Source: Takakia lepidozioides (taxonomy: Eukaryota; Streptophyta; Takakiopsida; Takakiales; Takakiaceae). Taken from it: a stretch of 64,000 bases of DNA. Location: contig CM060733.1 of the NCBI GenBank assembly GCA_030704615.1, positions 31,558,001-31,622,000 of the forward strand, read 5' to 3'. Below the pieces are notes generated by a model. The model saw only the letters and a list, made by a program, of their open reading frames with translations. It was not told where the DNA came from and did not search any database. Below are positions 54,791 through 64,000 of the stretch, piece after piece; within the stretch, counting starts at the first letter, position 1, and every line of letters begins with the position of its first letter. The position numbers and the translations under genes were made by a program.

Positions 54791-56473
54791 AGCCTACTAG
54801 GGTTACACAATCCATAGAAACAGTGACAGGTGGACGCAGGATAACTTCAGGGAAATGGATGGCAGAAGAAAGGACGGAAACCAGTTTAGAAAGGGACACG
54901 TGGAAGTCAAGGCGCAACACACAGCTGAGAAGGAAGTGCAAGAACAGATGTCATCAAGAAAGAGGACAAGAATGGCCGTCAAAATACCTAATTAGCACGT
55001 CAATTCGGATGAATGGCGGGCCCATTAATGAATACGGAAAAGGGGCAACAGAACAAACGGCAAGTACAGAAAAACGAAATTCTTGTCACATGTGTTATCC
55101 TAGTGGACAGTCCAGCAGGGAAAGTCCACTAAAGAAAATTAAATCTAAAATCCAGTCACAGCGGTTACAGCCAATCAAAAGCCAGAAAAGGGATCAAGAA
55201 ATTGGAGGGAATTTAAGCGCAAGAGTCGGCGTCGTTCTAAGTAACGGATGTCTCGACGGGACAAACCATCAATGCTATAGCTTTGAAGCTATGGAGGAAC
55301 TAACAGACTATACGCTCGCAATATTACTTACGCAGTGGCATAGGACGAAAGAACAGAGCGGATCTTTTCTCTTGATCGATGCTTGCAAGCCCCGCAGGCT
55401 TACAAGAAATTACCCATAGCTTTTTGTGGCAACCATACGTTTATGCTTTGTGCCCTGCAGGCATTTCTTCAATTGTTACAGCCAAAACATTTCTGTGGGT
55501 CTAGAATGAAGAGAGTGAGAGGAATGGAAGAATCAGGGTGAAGAGCACCACAATCCTACAGAAACAAACGATTGCTACTCCACAGGCGGTAAAGTTACTG
55601 AAAGAGCTGCGATTGGAAGGATTGCAAAGCAAAGATTGGACATTGCACCATAGACAGTACATGTTACAATTCTTGCAGAACTTTGAGCCAAGGACAGGAG
55701 CAACAACGGTGAAGGGAGTTGAATTAGTAATTACTCCCCTATACCTACAGCAATTGTTTCGATTGCCAGCAGGTCAGGTGCATGTGGAGGAGCACAGGGC
55801 AAGACTGCAAATAGGGGACTTATTCCAAGAAGGGAGTTTCTTTAAAACTCAGGGTTATGCTTGTACCAAGACCGTGTACCCAGGGCTAAGGGAGGTAGGC
55901 CAGGTATTGAACGTTCTGTTTGCCATGAAACAGAACCAACAGTATTTGAGCAGATCCTTCACAGAAGAAATACTCAAAGCCCTGAGAGGAGAAGAGGTAG
56001 AATGGGCGGACATAATGTACAACGCACTGGTAGAGGAGATGAAAAGATTACAGGGTACTGCCGCAAAGTCTCCTATCATAGTGTCTGGCCCAATCATTGC
56101 TCAAATAATTCTTGATTCTGGCATACTTGATGCTCGAGAAAGAAAGGAGATGGGAGTGTTTGAGCCAGAAACCACTGCAATGGAAGAGCAAGGCTCTTCA
56201 CACAGTGAGGGTGGACTGGCAGGGCAACCCGAGAATAAGAGACAGAGGCGGGGAAAGACTGTAGTGGCGGATCCACTGGCTTCACGGAATCCGCATGATA
56301 ATGTTTCCCAAGCTCTTGTGCAGGAAGGGGCACAGCAGCACAGAGAACTGCTATTACTGGAAGCAGGACCTTCAGAGAGGGAAGAGGAAGTTACTTCAGT
56401 ATCACAGCCATCACAGCCAGATGATCGGCTTGTCACAAAGTTACCACAAGTTGTCCATGCAGTTCAACCATAA
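54791..56473 (+). pseudogene. family A ORF-X, copy A1
   Basis: Two frames: 54791-55419 (N-terminal half, ends early through a frame change near 55346) and 55538-56473 (311 codons: SKDWTLHHRQYMLQFLQNFE, VELVITPLYLQQLFRLPAGQ, YLSRSFTEEILKALRGEE, SGPIIAQIILDSGILDARER, then a basic PENKRQRRGKTVVADP). Comparison with A2 (44332-43436), where the N-terminal half is intact, shows that both frames belong to one protein. No transmembrane helix or known fold is visible. Confidence 0.65.
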
Positions 56474-56520
56474 ATAATTGATTTAGAAAAGAAGGGTTAG
56501 ATATTCCCACTACAGAACAG

Positions 56521-58908
56521 GTGGTGGCAGAAATTGAGAAGGGGGACCTTCTCTATGAATATTCTGGTATGGTCAAGGACACAGTGATTCCGGAGGTGCA
56601 ACGGTTGTCCAGGGGAAACCCTGCGGTGCATATAATACACACACCTGTGACGGAGGTACCACAGGTAGAATGTCAAGACACTGCAGCACCGGTGACGGAT
56701 GAAGTGGTTCAGGAAGAAAATCTGGTGGGGCAATGGCCTGAGTGGTTCGTAAGGCATCACACTGTTGAGGATCAGGGAGAACAACAGCAAGCTCACCAAG
56801 ATGACCCTCAACAGGCTATGCTTATGAGTTCCATAAGCAGGACACTTAATTTGCTGGGGACTTATGTCAAATCCCATGTTCCCACTACTCAATTGGCAGC
56901 TTTGAGGGAGGAACTCAGGAAGGAGTTTGAGGCTCGACTTGCCACAGAGTGTGCAAACAAGGTCAATGAAGAGGTCACTCTCAAGATGCAGCAAGACTTG
57001 GAGAATAAAGAAGCGGCTTTGCAATTGGCCAAGGAACAATTGATTGAGGCAGGCCTCGCGCAAGACCACTTGCACGAAGCACATAAGCAACAGCTATACC
57101 AAATGCAAGTGAAGCATGAAAGCAAGTTGCAAGAAGTGAATGCACTACATATGGAGTTGCAGACAGTGCATGACAGGATGGCCATACAATGTGCTACACT
57201 CACAACTATGCTTGACCAATCTACAAAAGAAATAAACAGTCAAGCGGAAAGATATACGAAGGCAGAGGCAGAGAATGTTGAGCAAGTGAAACTGATTGTC
57301 GATATGAAGAATACAATCTATCGCAATGAGGATACTTTCAAGCAATACAGGCAGGTTGAAGCTGACCAAGAGAGGCACATCCTGGAGTTGCAACAAACGG
57401 TCATGGCCAATAGAAATGAAATCTCTGTCACTAACAAGGCTTGGAAGGAAGCCAATAATCTGCTTGCTACCTATGCAAATTTGGTTGAACCTCATGCGAA
57501 GCGAATGGAGGCTTTACAACAGCAGTTATATATGTACAAACTCAGAGAGGAGCACACTCTCAGAGGTACCACAAGCAACTTGGTGGATAACCACCTTATG
57601 CAGGTCTGGTTAGCACAAGGGCCAGTGGAGGGCAAAGCACCACAAAAGCTCACCCAAAGCGAGATGAATGAGCTCAAACTGCAAGTGCAGAACATTGCCA
57701 CAACTACTATAGACAATGTCTATAGTAGGATAGCGGAGTTACAGGAGGATGTAGACGGCCTGCAGACTCAAGTGGAGGACCTCACTTCAAATATCGACAA
57801 GAGAGTCTGTGTACCTGAGGAACAACTAATGGCTTCTTATTTACAAGCCAGAACTTTGGCTTTTCAGTCTTCTTCACAGGAGGTGCAGGAGATGCCAATG
57901 ATACAAGAGCCAGTGCCACCAACACCACAACAAGTCACTGTGCCAGTAGCTGACCCTGTTGTTACTACAGCCACACCACAGCCACCACAGCCTGAGGTAT
58001 GGGGGAATGCTGTTTTTAACCCACCTAAAACTCCAGCTGCAAGGGAGTACAGTACGGCTATGATTATGCCCTTCAACCAAATTCCCATTGTGTTGGATTT
58101 GGCTTGGAAAGAATTTAGTCCTCCGCAGTCATTGGCACATTACTATCAAATCATGCGCATTTGGCTGCCAGTGGCAACTAGAATTAAGGTTCTTCCAAAC
58201 AATCGACCCATTGAAGATCATCACTTTGCGCAGTACTGGCATGAGGCAAGTACCATGTTGAAGGAATTAATTGCCTTCCAAGTTGTACATGGATTCATTT
58301 ATACCAAGACCAAGGAGGTAGCAAGTATTGTCATGGGATGCGGGCTGTACTACGCTGCTTGTTTTCTGGTACGTTATCACATCGAGCAGCACAAGATGCA
58401 ATCGCGCTTTCTGAGTTATTCCAGTGGGGATCATTGGGTCTTACCTTCAGTGCCACCTCATATGTACTTATATGAGGCAAAAGTTATGATGCAAAAGGAT
58501 TCTCAAATTCGTTCATGGTTTCATGCGGCCTGGAACAATTTGTCAACACAGAAATTCGGCCCTGACGATATTTTCTTTAAGGGACATGAGGCATGGAAAT
58601 ACTTGCACAATTCACAAGTCATTGGTACCCCACTCACCTGGACAGACAAGGAGCTCAGGGTCTTCACCAATTTTACCATTCAGCGTTTACAGCAAGTTTT
58701 AAAGTTTAAACTTCCAGACATGGTAGGACAACATTGTATGCCCCAGAGGATTCCACAAAAAGTTCGGCAGTTAAAACATCTGAGAGGCGATGAGGATTAT
58801 GATACAACTGTTTCTTCAGCGGACTCTTTTGACATGGGAGAAGACTATGCAATTCAGATGGCAGAGAAGAAGCGACGGGGGTCTCCTATGCCTGAAAGAT
58901 TACCTTGA
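56521..58908 (+). CDS. family A ORF-Y, large coiled-coil protein
   Basis: 795 codons. Residues about 90-340 are heptad-rich coiled coil (LRKEFEARLATECANKVNEE, LQLAKEQLIEAGLAQDHLHE, MEALQQQLYMYKLREEH). A Pro/Thr-rich linker (about 450-505) follows, then a conserved C-terminal domain found again at 7458-8404 and 20716-21300 (FNQIPIVLDLAWKEF, NNRPIEDHHFAQYWHEAS, KSWFHAAWNNLSTQ-like). The TGA at 58906 replaces CGA found in the 20716 copy; the frame would run on to TAA at about 59060. It could be a structural or particle-associated protein. No membrane or signal segment, so not envelope-like. Function is unknown. Confidence 0.75.
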   Translation: MVAEIEKGDLLYEYSGMVKDTVIPEVQRLSRGNPAVHIIHTPVTEVPQVECQDTAAPVTDEVVQEENLVGQWPEWFVRHHTVEDQGEQQQAHQDDPQQAMLMSSISRTLNLLGTYVKSHVPTTQLAALREELRKEFEARLATECANKVNEEVTLKMQQDLENKEAALQLAKEQLIEAGLAQDHLHEAHKQQLYQMQVKHESKLQEVNALHMELQTVHDRMAIQCATLTTMLDQSTKEINSQAERYTKAEAENVEQVKLIVDMKNTIYRNEDTFKQYRQVEADQERHILELQQTVMANRNEISVTNKAWKEANNLLATYANLVEPHAKRMEALQQQLYMYKLREEHTLRGTTSNLVDNHLMQVWLAQGPVEGKAPQKLTQSEMNELKLQVQNIATTTIDNVYSRIAELQEDVDGLQTQVEDLTSNIDKRVCVPEEQLMASYLQARTLAFQSSSQEVQEMPMIQEPVPPTPQQVTVPVADPVVTTATPQPPQPEVWGNAVFNPPKTPAAREYSTAMIMPFNQIPIVLDLAWKEFSPPQSLAHYYQIMRIWLPVATRIKVLPNNRPIEDHHFAQYWHEASTMLKELIAFQVVHGFIYTKTKEVASIVMGCGLYYAACFLVRYHIEQHKMQSRFLSYSSGDHWVLPSVPPHMYLYEAKVMMQKDSQIRSWFHAAWNNLSTQKFGPDDIFFKGHEAWKYLHNSQVIGTPLTWTDKELRVFTNFTIQRLQQVLKFKLPDMVGQHCMPQRIPQKVRQLKHLRGDEDYDTTVSSADSFDMGEDYAIQMAEKKRRGSPMPERLP

Positions 58909-59082
58909 TATCAACCTCCAGAGGGCCTCACATATCCAGGTAGTGTTCAATCATCTCCGTCAACCAGTGACAGACCTCGGGCTCATACACGGAGTCCTTC
59001 ACGAGACTCTCAACGTCAGAAAGGTGCTCGCTCACAAAGGTTTGCTAATCCCAATCAGTAAACCGTGAGGACACGGCTTTTT

Positions 59083-59098
59083 GAGAGGGGAAGGGGTA
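59083..59098 (+). promoter_or_regulatory. family A polypurine tract
   Basis: GAGAGGGGAAGGGG two to three bases before the LTR start TGTTAG, where plus-strand DNA synthesis is primed. The same tract is seen inverted beside the LTR at 7458. Confidence 0.85.
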
Positions 59099-59099
59099 A

Positions 59100-60043
59100 T
59101 GTTAGAGGACTGTCTGGGACTTAGACACTTATACGGGATCTGTGGGATACCCTTAATTTTTGCACAGACTGAGACCAACAGGAGCCTTAGGGGCGACAGC
59201 AGCGCACTTTGGAGGGGGGTTACACAGCCCGTCACAGCCGACATAGCCCGTCACAGCCAACACAGCTCGTCACAGTCCGACACAGCCGACACAGCCAGAC
59301 ATAGCCGTCACAGCCAGTCACAGCTCGACACAGTCGCACAGCCAGTCACAGCTTGACACAGCTGTCACGACCATAGGGAACGAATAGCAGGACAGGGAAC
59401 GACTGGGGGGAACAACATCTGCGAATGGAACATGTTAGTACACGGATGACGGTTAGTGAGGGAAACGGTTAGAACAATGGGTAGGAAGATAAAGCCAGGA
59501 GCGAGGATGGGAAAATGATCACTTCTTGGGAAATTCTGAGAGAATGGGGCGAGGGATCACTGCTGGGGGGGGGGAACTCGGGAGGAAAGGAGGAGAAAGC
59601 GCATCTCTGAGCGGAAGGAGGGAGAGCACATAGTAGGAGGAGGACGATCTGTTGATGCTTAATGAATGCAAGCAGTAGAGTTGTAATGTAAAGCAGATTA
59701 GAGACTCCATGGCTTCAACCTGATACTCGATAGATATTAATCTGATACATACTTCATACTCACACTGTGTAGAGAGATCTGAATGAAGCTGTGGAATGAA
59801 TGGATGAGTTGATGGAATCCGATAGATTGCTGAAGCAAACTGATACTTAATTACCAATAGTAAGGTAACCAGCTAACATGAATGCGGGAAGGAAAACAAA
59901 TAGGAAACACCCCCATGATACACTAGCTGTAGGTCATGACTGATTGTTCTGAGCGGGCTGAGTGCTTAGAGATTTCCAACTCTTCTATCTTGGAGTTTCC
60001 GCCTCGGATAGTGAAGGGATGGGTGAGTAAAAGCACCGTGACA
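59100..60043 (+). mobile_element. family A 3' LTR of copy A1
   Basis: 944 bp, TGTTAGAGGACTGTCTGGG to AGCACCGTGACA. It is flanked left by PPT and ORF-Y, and right by gag sequence of the opposite strand, showing that A1 sits in the gag of copy A3. GTCACAGCC minisatellite at 59222-59362. Confidence 0.9.
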
Positions 60044-61090
60044 TTACCCTGATAGTTGCCCCTGGAATTTCCTTGGCAATTCCCTCTTGGATTACCTCTC
60101 CCTTCCATACCATTGTTATCACCACCAGGCCTACCATAGTGGTCCTGATCACTGTTTCTTCTTGGCTGGGGCTGCACTTGATGCACCCTTACTTGCCTAG
60201 GTTCTCTAGCTGCTGTCCTTCTATTGTAGTAACAATTCTCAGTAGAATGGTTATCCATTTTACAAATAGTACAGTGTTTCTCCTTCATGTGGCATTCAGT
60301 GGTGGTATGGCCTTCATTCTGGCACTTTGCACACCATACACCATTCCTCCAATGTGTTGCAGCCTCTGTGGCATACTTCTTCAAGATTTCTTCTAATCTT
60401 TTCTCATAGTTATCCCTCTTCAACTTCTCCTTCCTCTTACTCTTCCTTTTCAGCTCTTGCTCTTCTTCCTCATCTGACTCATCCTCAGAGTCCTCATCAT
60501 CCCTTTTCTCTCTCCTGAGCATTCCCAATTGCTCAATTCTGTTTGCTGTTTCAAATGCCTCCTCCACTACATTATGGGGTAACATATCCACTTTCTTCTG
60601 CAACTCTGGTCTTAGTCCACTCACAAACCAAGTCTTCTATAAACCTGGTGCTGGTACAGCAGCCAGCTTTTTCATCATCAATTCCATCTTTTCCATATAC
60701 TCCTCAACAGTTTCATGCTTCTTTTGCTTTAACTGTTGTAAACTTCCATACACTTCATCCTCAGTTTTACTTGTCCTGAACCTATTTCGGAATGCTGTAT
60801 TCAAGCCATTCCAGGTTAGGAAATGATTATCAGGGAATCTTGCATACCATTCACTTGCTTTCTTGATAAGTGAACAAGGAAACAATCTCATCTTGGCATC
60901 ATCGCCATTCTAATTGTTCACTATACACATGTGCTCAAATTGGCTAATGTGTACATTGGGATCCCCTTTTCCTGAATATATTGGAAAATGTGGTTTTGCC
61001 CGTGTTGGTTGTAACGCCATCTGTGGCCCTACCTTCTGCCCACTGACAGGTGCTGGTCCTCGAGGACCTGTTGTAGTTGTGGTGGATCTT
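60044..61090 (-). pseudogene. family A gag, copy A3
   Basis: The minus frames 60624-60044 (SGLRPELQKKVDMLPHNVVE, two CCHC knuckles as in A2, RPGGDNNGMEGRGNPRGN) and 60891-60637 (SLIKKASEWYARFPDNHFLT) reproduce gag with fewer frame breaks than A2. It is cut at 60043 by the A1 LTR and at 61090 by a solo LTR. Confidence 0.85.
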
Positions 61091-62176
61091 TGTCGCGCGG
61101 CTTTTACTCACCCATCCCTTCGCTATCCGAGGCGGAAACTCCAAGATAGAAGAGTTGGAAGTCTCTAAGTACTCAGCCCGCTCAGAACAATCAGTCATGA
61201 CCTACAGCTAGTGTATCATGGGGGTGTTTCCTATTTGTTTTCCTTCCCGCATTCATGTTAGCTAGCTACCTTACTATTGATAATTAAGTATCTGTTTGCT
61301 TCATCAATCTATCGGATTCCATCAACTCATCCACTCATTCCACAGCTTCACTCAGATCTCTCTACACAGTGTGAGTATGAAGTGTGTATCAGATTGATAT
61401 CTATCAAGTTTCAGGCTAAAGCCCTGGAGTCTCTAATCTGCTCTACATTACAATTCTACTGCTCTACATTATAATTCTACTGCTTGCTTCCATTAAGCAT
61501 CACAGATCATCCTCCTCCTACTCCGTGCTCTCCCTCTTTCTGCTCAGAGATACGCTCTCTGCCTCATTTCCCCCCAGTGATGTCCGAAGTCCTTCCCCCC
61601 CAAGAAGTGATCTCCAGAATCGATCATTTTCCAGTCCTTGCTCCTAGCTTTATCTTCCTACCCGTTGTTCTAACCGTTTCCCTCACTAACCGTCGTCCGT
61701 GAACTAACATGTTCCATTCGCAGGTGTTGTTCCCCACATTCGTTCCCTGTCCTGCTATCCGTTCCCTATGGTCGTGACAGCTGTGTCAAGCTGTGACTGG
61801 CTGTGTGAAACTGTGACCGGCTGTGACTGGCTGTGCGACTGTGTTTGGCTGTGTCGGGCAGTGACTGGCTGTGTGGCTGTGTCGGCTGTGATGGGCTGTG
61901 TTGGCTGTGATGGGCTGTGTCGGGCTATGACGAGCTGTGTTGACTGTGTCTGGCTGTGTCGGCTGTGTTGGCTGTGACGGGCTGTGTCGGGCTGTGACGA
62001 GCTGTGTTGACTGTGTCGGGCTGTGTCGGCTGTGTTGGATGTGACGGGCTGTGTAACCCCCCCCTAAAGTGCGCTGCTGTGACCCCTAAGGCTCCTGTTG
62101 ATCTCAGTCTGTGCAAAAATTAAGGGTACCCCACAGATCCCGTATAAGTGTCTAAGTCCCAGACAGTCCTCTAACA
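61091..62176 (-). mobile_element. family A solo LTR with target-site duplication
   Basis: 1086 bp, TGTCGCGCGG to CTCTAACA in plus orientation. It is flanked by ATCTT on both sides (61086-61090 and 62177-62181). The intact target GGTGGATCTTCCACCAAG exists at 49951-49968, so insertion and later loss of the body by LTR-LTR recombination are directly supported. It is longer than the other LTRs mainly through an expanded GGCTGTG array (61776-62052). Confidence 0.95.
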
Positions 62177-62261
62177 ATCTTCCACCAAGTGGTGGCCCCT
62201 GAGCACTCCCAGCTATTGGCCCCAAGGTAAAAAAATCCCCCACCAAGAAGTGATCTCCAGA
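62177..62261 (-). pseudogene. gag stub and chimeric junction, copy A3
   Basis: Gag sequence resumes after the solo LTR (CTTCCACCAAG) and ends near 62220. About 40 bp that include AGAAGTGATCTCCAG, a phrase otherwise found in the LTR (61605-61618), then bridge to ORF-X. Confidence 0.6.
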
Positions 62262-63373
62262 CGTGCCCCTTCCTGCACAAAAACTTGGGAAACATTATCA
62301 TGCGGATTCCGTGAAGCCAATGGATCCGCCACTACAGTCTTTCCCCGCCTCTGTCTCTTATTCTCGGGTTGCCCTGCTAGTCCACCCTCACTGTGTGAAG
62401 AGCCTTGCTCTTCCATTGCAGTGGTTTCTGGCTCAAACACTCCCATCTCCTTTCTTTCTCGCGCATCAAGTATGCCAGAATCAAGAATTATTTGAGCAAT
62501 GATTGGGCCAGACACTATGATAGGAGACTTTGCGGCAGTACCCTGTAATCTTTTCATCTCCTCCACCAGTGCGTTGTACATTATGTCCGCCCATTCTACC
62601 TCTTCTCCTCTCAGGGCTTTGAGTATTTCCTCTGTGAAGGATCGGCTCAAATACTGTTGGTTCTGTTTCATGGCAAACAGAACGTTCAATACCTGGCCTA
62701 CCTCCTTTAGCCCTGGGTACACAGCCTTGGTACAAGCATAACCTTGAGTTTTAAAGAAACTCCCTTCTTGGAATAAGTCCCCTATTTGCAGTGTTGCCCT
62801 GTGCTCCTCCACATGCACCTGGCCTGCTGGCAATCGAAACAATTGCTGTAGGTATAGGGGAGTAATTACTAATTCAACTCCCTTCACCGTTGTTGCTCTT
62901 GTCCTTGGCTCAAAGTTCCGCAAGAATTGTAACATGTACTGTCTATGGTGCAATGTCCAATCTTTGCTTTGCAATCCTTGCAATCTCAGCTCCTTCAGTA
63001 TCTGCATCACCTGTGGGGTAGCAATCGTTTGTTTCTACATAATTGTGGTGCTCTTCACCCTGATTTCCTCCATTCCTCTCACTCTCTTCATTCTAGACCC
63101 ACAGAAATGTTTTGGCTGTAACAATTGAAGAAATGTCTGTAGTGCACAAAGCATAAATGTATGGTTGCCACAAAAAGCTATGGGTAATTTCTTGTAAGCC
63201 TGCGGGGCTTGCAAGCATTGTTCAAGAGAAAAGATCCGCTCTGTTGTTTCGTCCCTATGCCACTGCGTAAGTAATATTGCGAGTGTATAGTCTGTTAGTT
63301 CATCCATAGCTTCAAAGCTATAGCATTGATGGTTTGTCCCGTCGAGACACCCGTTACTCAGAACGACGCCGAC
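62262..63373 (-). pseudogene. family A ORF-X, copy A3
   Basis: Minus frames 63307-63035 and 63010-62213 match ORF-X of A1 and A2 (MDELTDYTLAILLTQWHRDE, LQSKDWTLHHRQYMLQFLRN, IIAQIILDSGILDARERKEM). On the minus strand ORF-X therefore precedes gag, the reverse of element order, so A3 is rearranged or made of two fragments. Identity stops at 63373 in AT-rich DNA. Confidence 0.8.
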
Positions 63374-64000
63374 TCAATAGTTATTGAGCTAATAATAAAA
63401 TCAATATCTATCCATTTACTATCAGTGACATCGTACTTGAACTTCAGATGCCCTCTAGACTTAGAGAAGTAATTTAATAGTACCATGATAGTGGTTGTTG
63501 GTTTGTTCAAGAGATCTAAGTACTGGCTGACGGGAGATCCCCCATCTAGTACCCACCTTCCTCCTCATCTTCTGTATCCTACCTATCCATACCAGCAGAA
63601 ACTGATGCTGGTTCACCCCTCTGCCCTCCCTTACCTTTATTTCTACTCAAGGCAACATTTCAACTTGCATCCATAGACTGCTTAACACGTGTATTTCAAA
63701 AATACCTCCAGCCTATGAGTAATTCTAAATAAAGTGTAATTGGAGCCTTTAACCTCTACCCTATATTTGTTTAAATGCTCCCGCCTATATTTTTCATACC
63801 CTATATTACTCTTAAAAATGTTCTAATTTTTACTTGTAGAGAATATATGACATCATTTTTTTTTTTGCACGTTAGGTGGTAATTTTTGGAAGTGGATCCC
63901 CCTAAAGTAGGTTCTGGTTATCTCTCCTACCTTAGACATGTCCATGTTTTCCAGCGTTTACACTGTTTTGCTTCCTGACCAAGGAATTGAGCTACACTTT
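63374..64000. other. AT-rich flank, nothing recognised
   Basis: No ORF above 63 codons, no motif and no repeat shared with the rest of the window. Confidence 0.5.

Noticed and set aside
56521-58908. ORF-Y as an envelope-like protein
   Set aside because: No signal peptide, no hydrophobic membrane segment and no furin-like site; mostly coiled coil and charged.
1-64000. tRNA or rRNA genes
   Set aside because: No cloverleaf-like sequence or rRNA signature was recognised; the CTCTGATACCA at 42020-42030 is a retroelement primer-binding site.

Overview
This is eukaryotic nuclear DNA made almost entirely of nested and decayed mobile elements. The genes have GT-AG introns. There are plant-type Ty3/gypsy retrotransposons, hAT and Mutator-like (MULE) transposase remains, arrays of palindromic satellites, and a 500-N scaffold gap at 41418-41917. 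No rRNA, tRNA, CRISPR array or prokaryotic operon was seen. My best guess for the source is a green-lineage genome, perhaps a charophyte alga of the Chara type. That rests on general familiarity with such repeat families and cannot be proved from the window.

Layout. 1-6.5 kb: unassigned sequence, a 150-bp palindromic satellite (2.26-2.69 kb), one unknown broken ORF (3425-4081), an AT-rich dispersed repeat and a 52-bp minisatellite. 6.5-8.4 kb: 3' LTR and 3' ORF remnant of gypsy family A. 8.4-16.3 kb: remains of MULE-type elements. These include a minus-strand gene with a beta-class DNA-methyltransferase-like fold, a plus-strand SWIM zinc-finger transposase tail, a second diverged methyltransferase-like gene, and three kinds of palindrome array. 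16.9-19.4 kb: three hAT transposase fragments. 19.4-27.2 kb: a gypsy element whose integrase ends in a PHD finger, broken up by family A debris, a second copy of the 150-bp satellite, and a small plausible gene (24229-25360) with a TATA box, a duplicated exon and YSP-rich repeats.

28.1-41.4 kb is the most interesting block. A minus-strand multi-exon gene (about 35.2 to 28.3 kb) carries a ParB-like DGNHR motif and a highly charged region. In this copy it ends in what looks like a captured SET/post-SET exon where the 8.4-10.6 kb sibling has methyltransferase motif I. A divergent plus-strand gene (37.8-41.4 kb) encodes a MULE transposase with a C-terminal SWIM finger. Between the two genes lie over 2 kb of degenerate repeats with a self-complementary core (arms GGATGGAAATTCGG / CCGAATTTCCATCC). 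An intron of the minus-strand gene holds twelve 95-bp units containing two further inverted repeats.

41.9-63.4 kb is a stack of gypsy elements. Family B (LTR 42033-42774) sits in family A copy A2 (minus, 5' LTR 51314-52248). A2 sits in A1 (plus, 3' LTR 59100-60043), and A1 sits in A3 (minus). A3 also carries a solo LTR (61091-62176) with a perfect 5-bp target duplication. Family A encodes gag, protease, RT-RNase H and integrase, then two large extra ORFs of unknown function: ORF-X, and ORF-Y, a coiled-coil protein of about 800 residues. The last 0.6 kb is AT-rich flank without visible genes.
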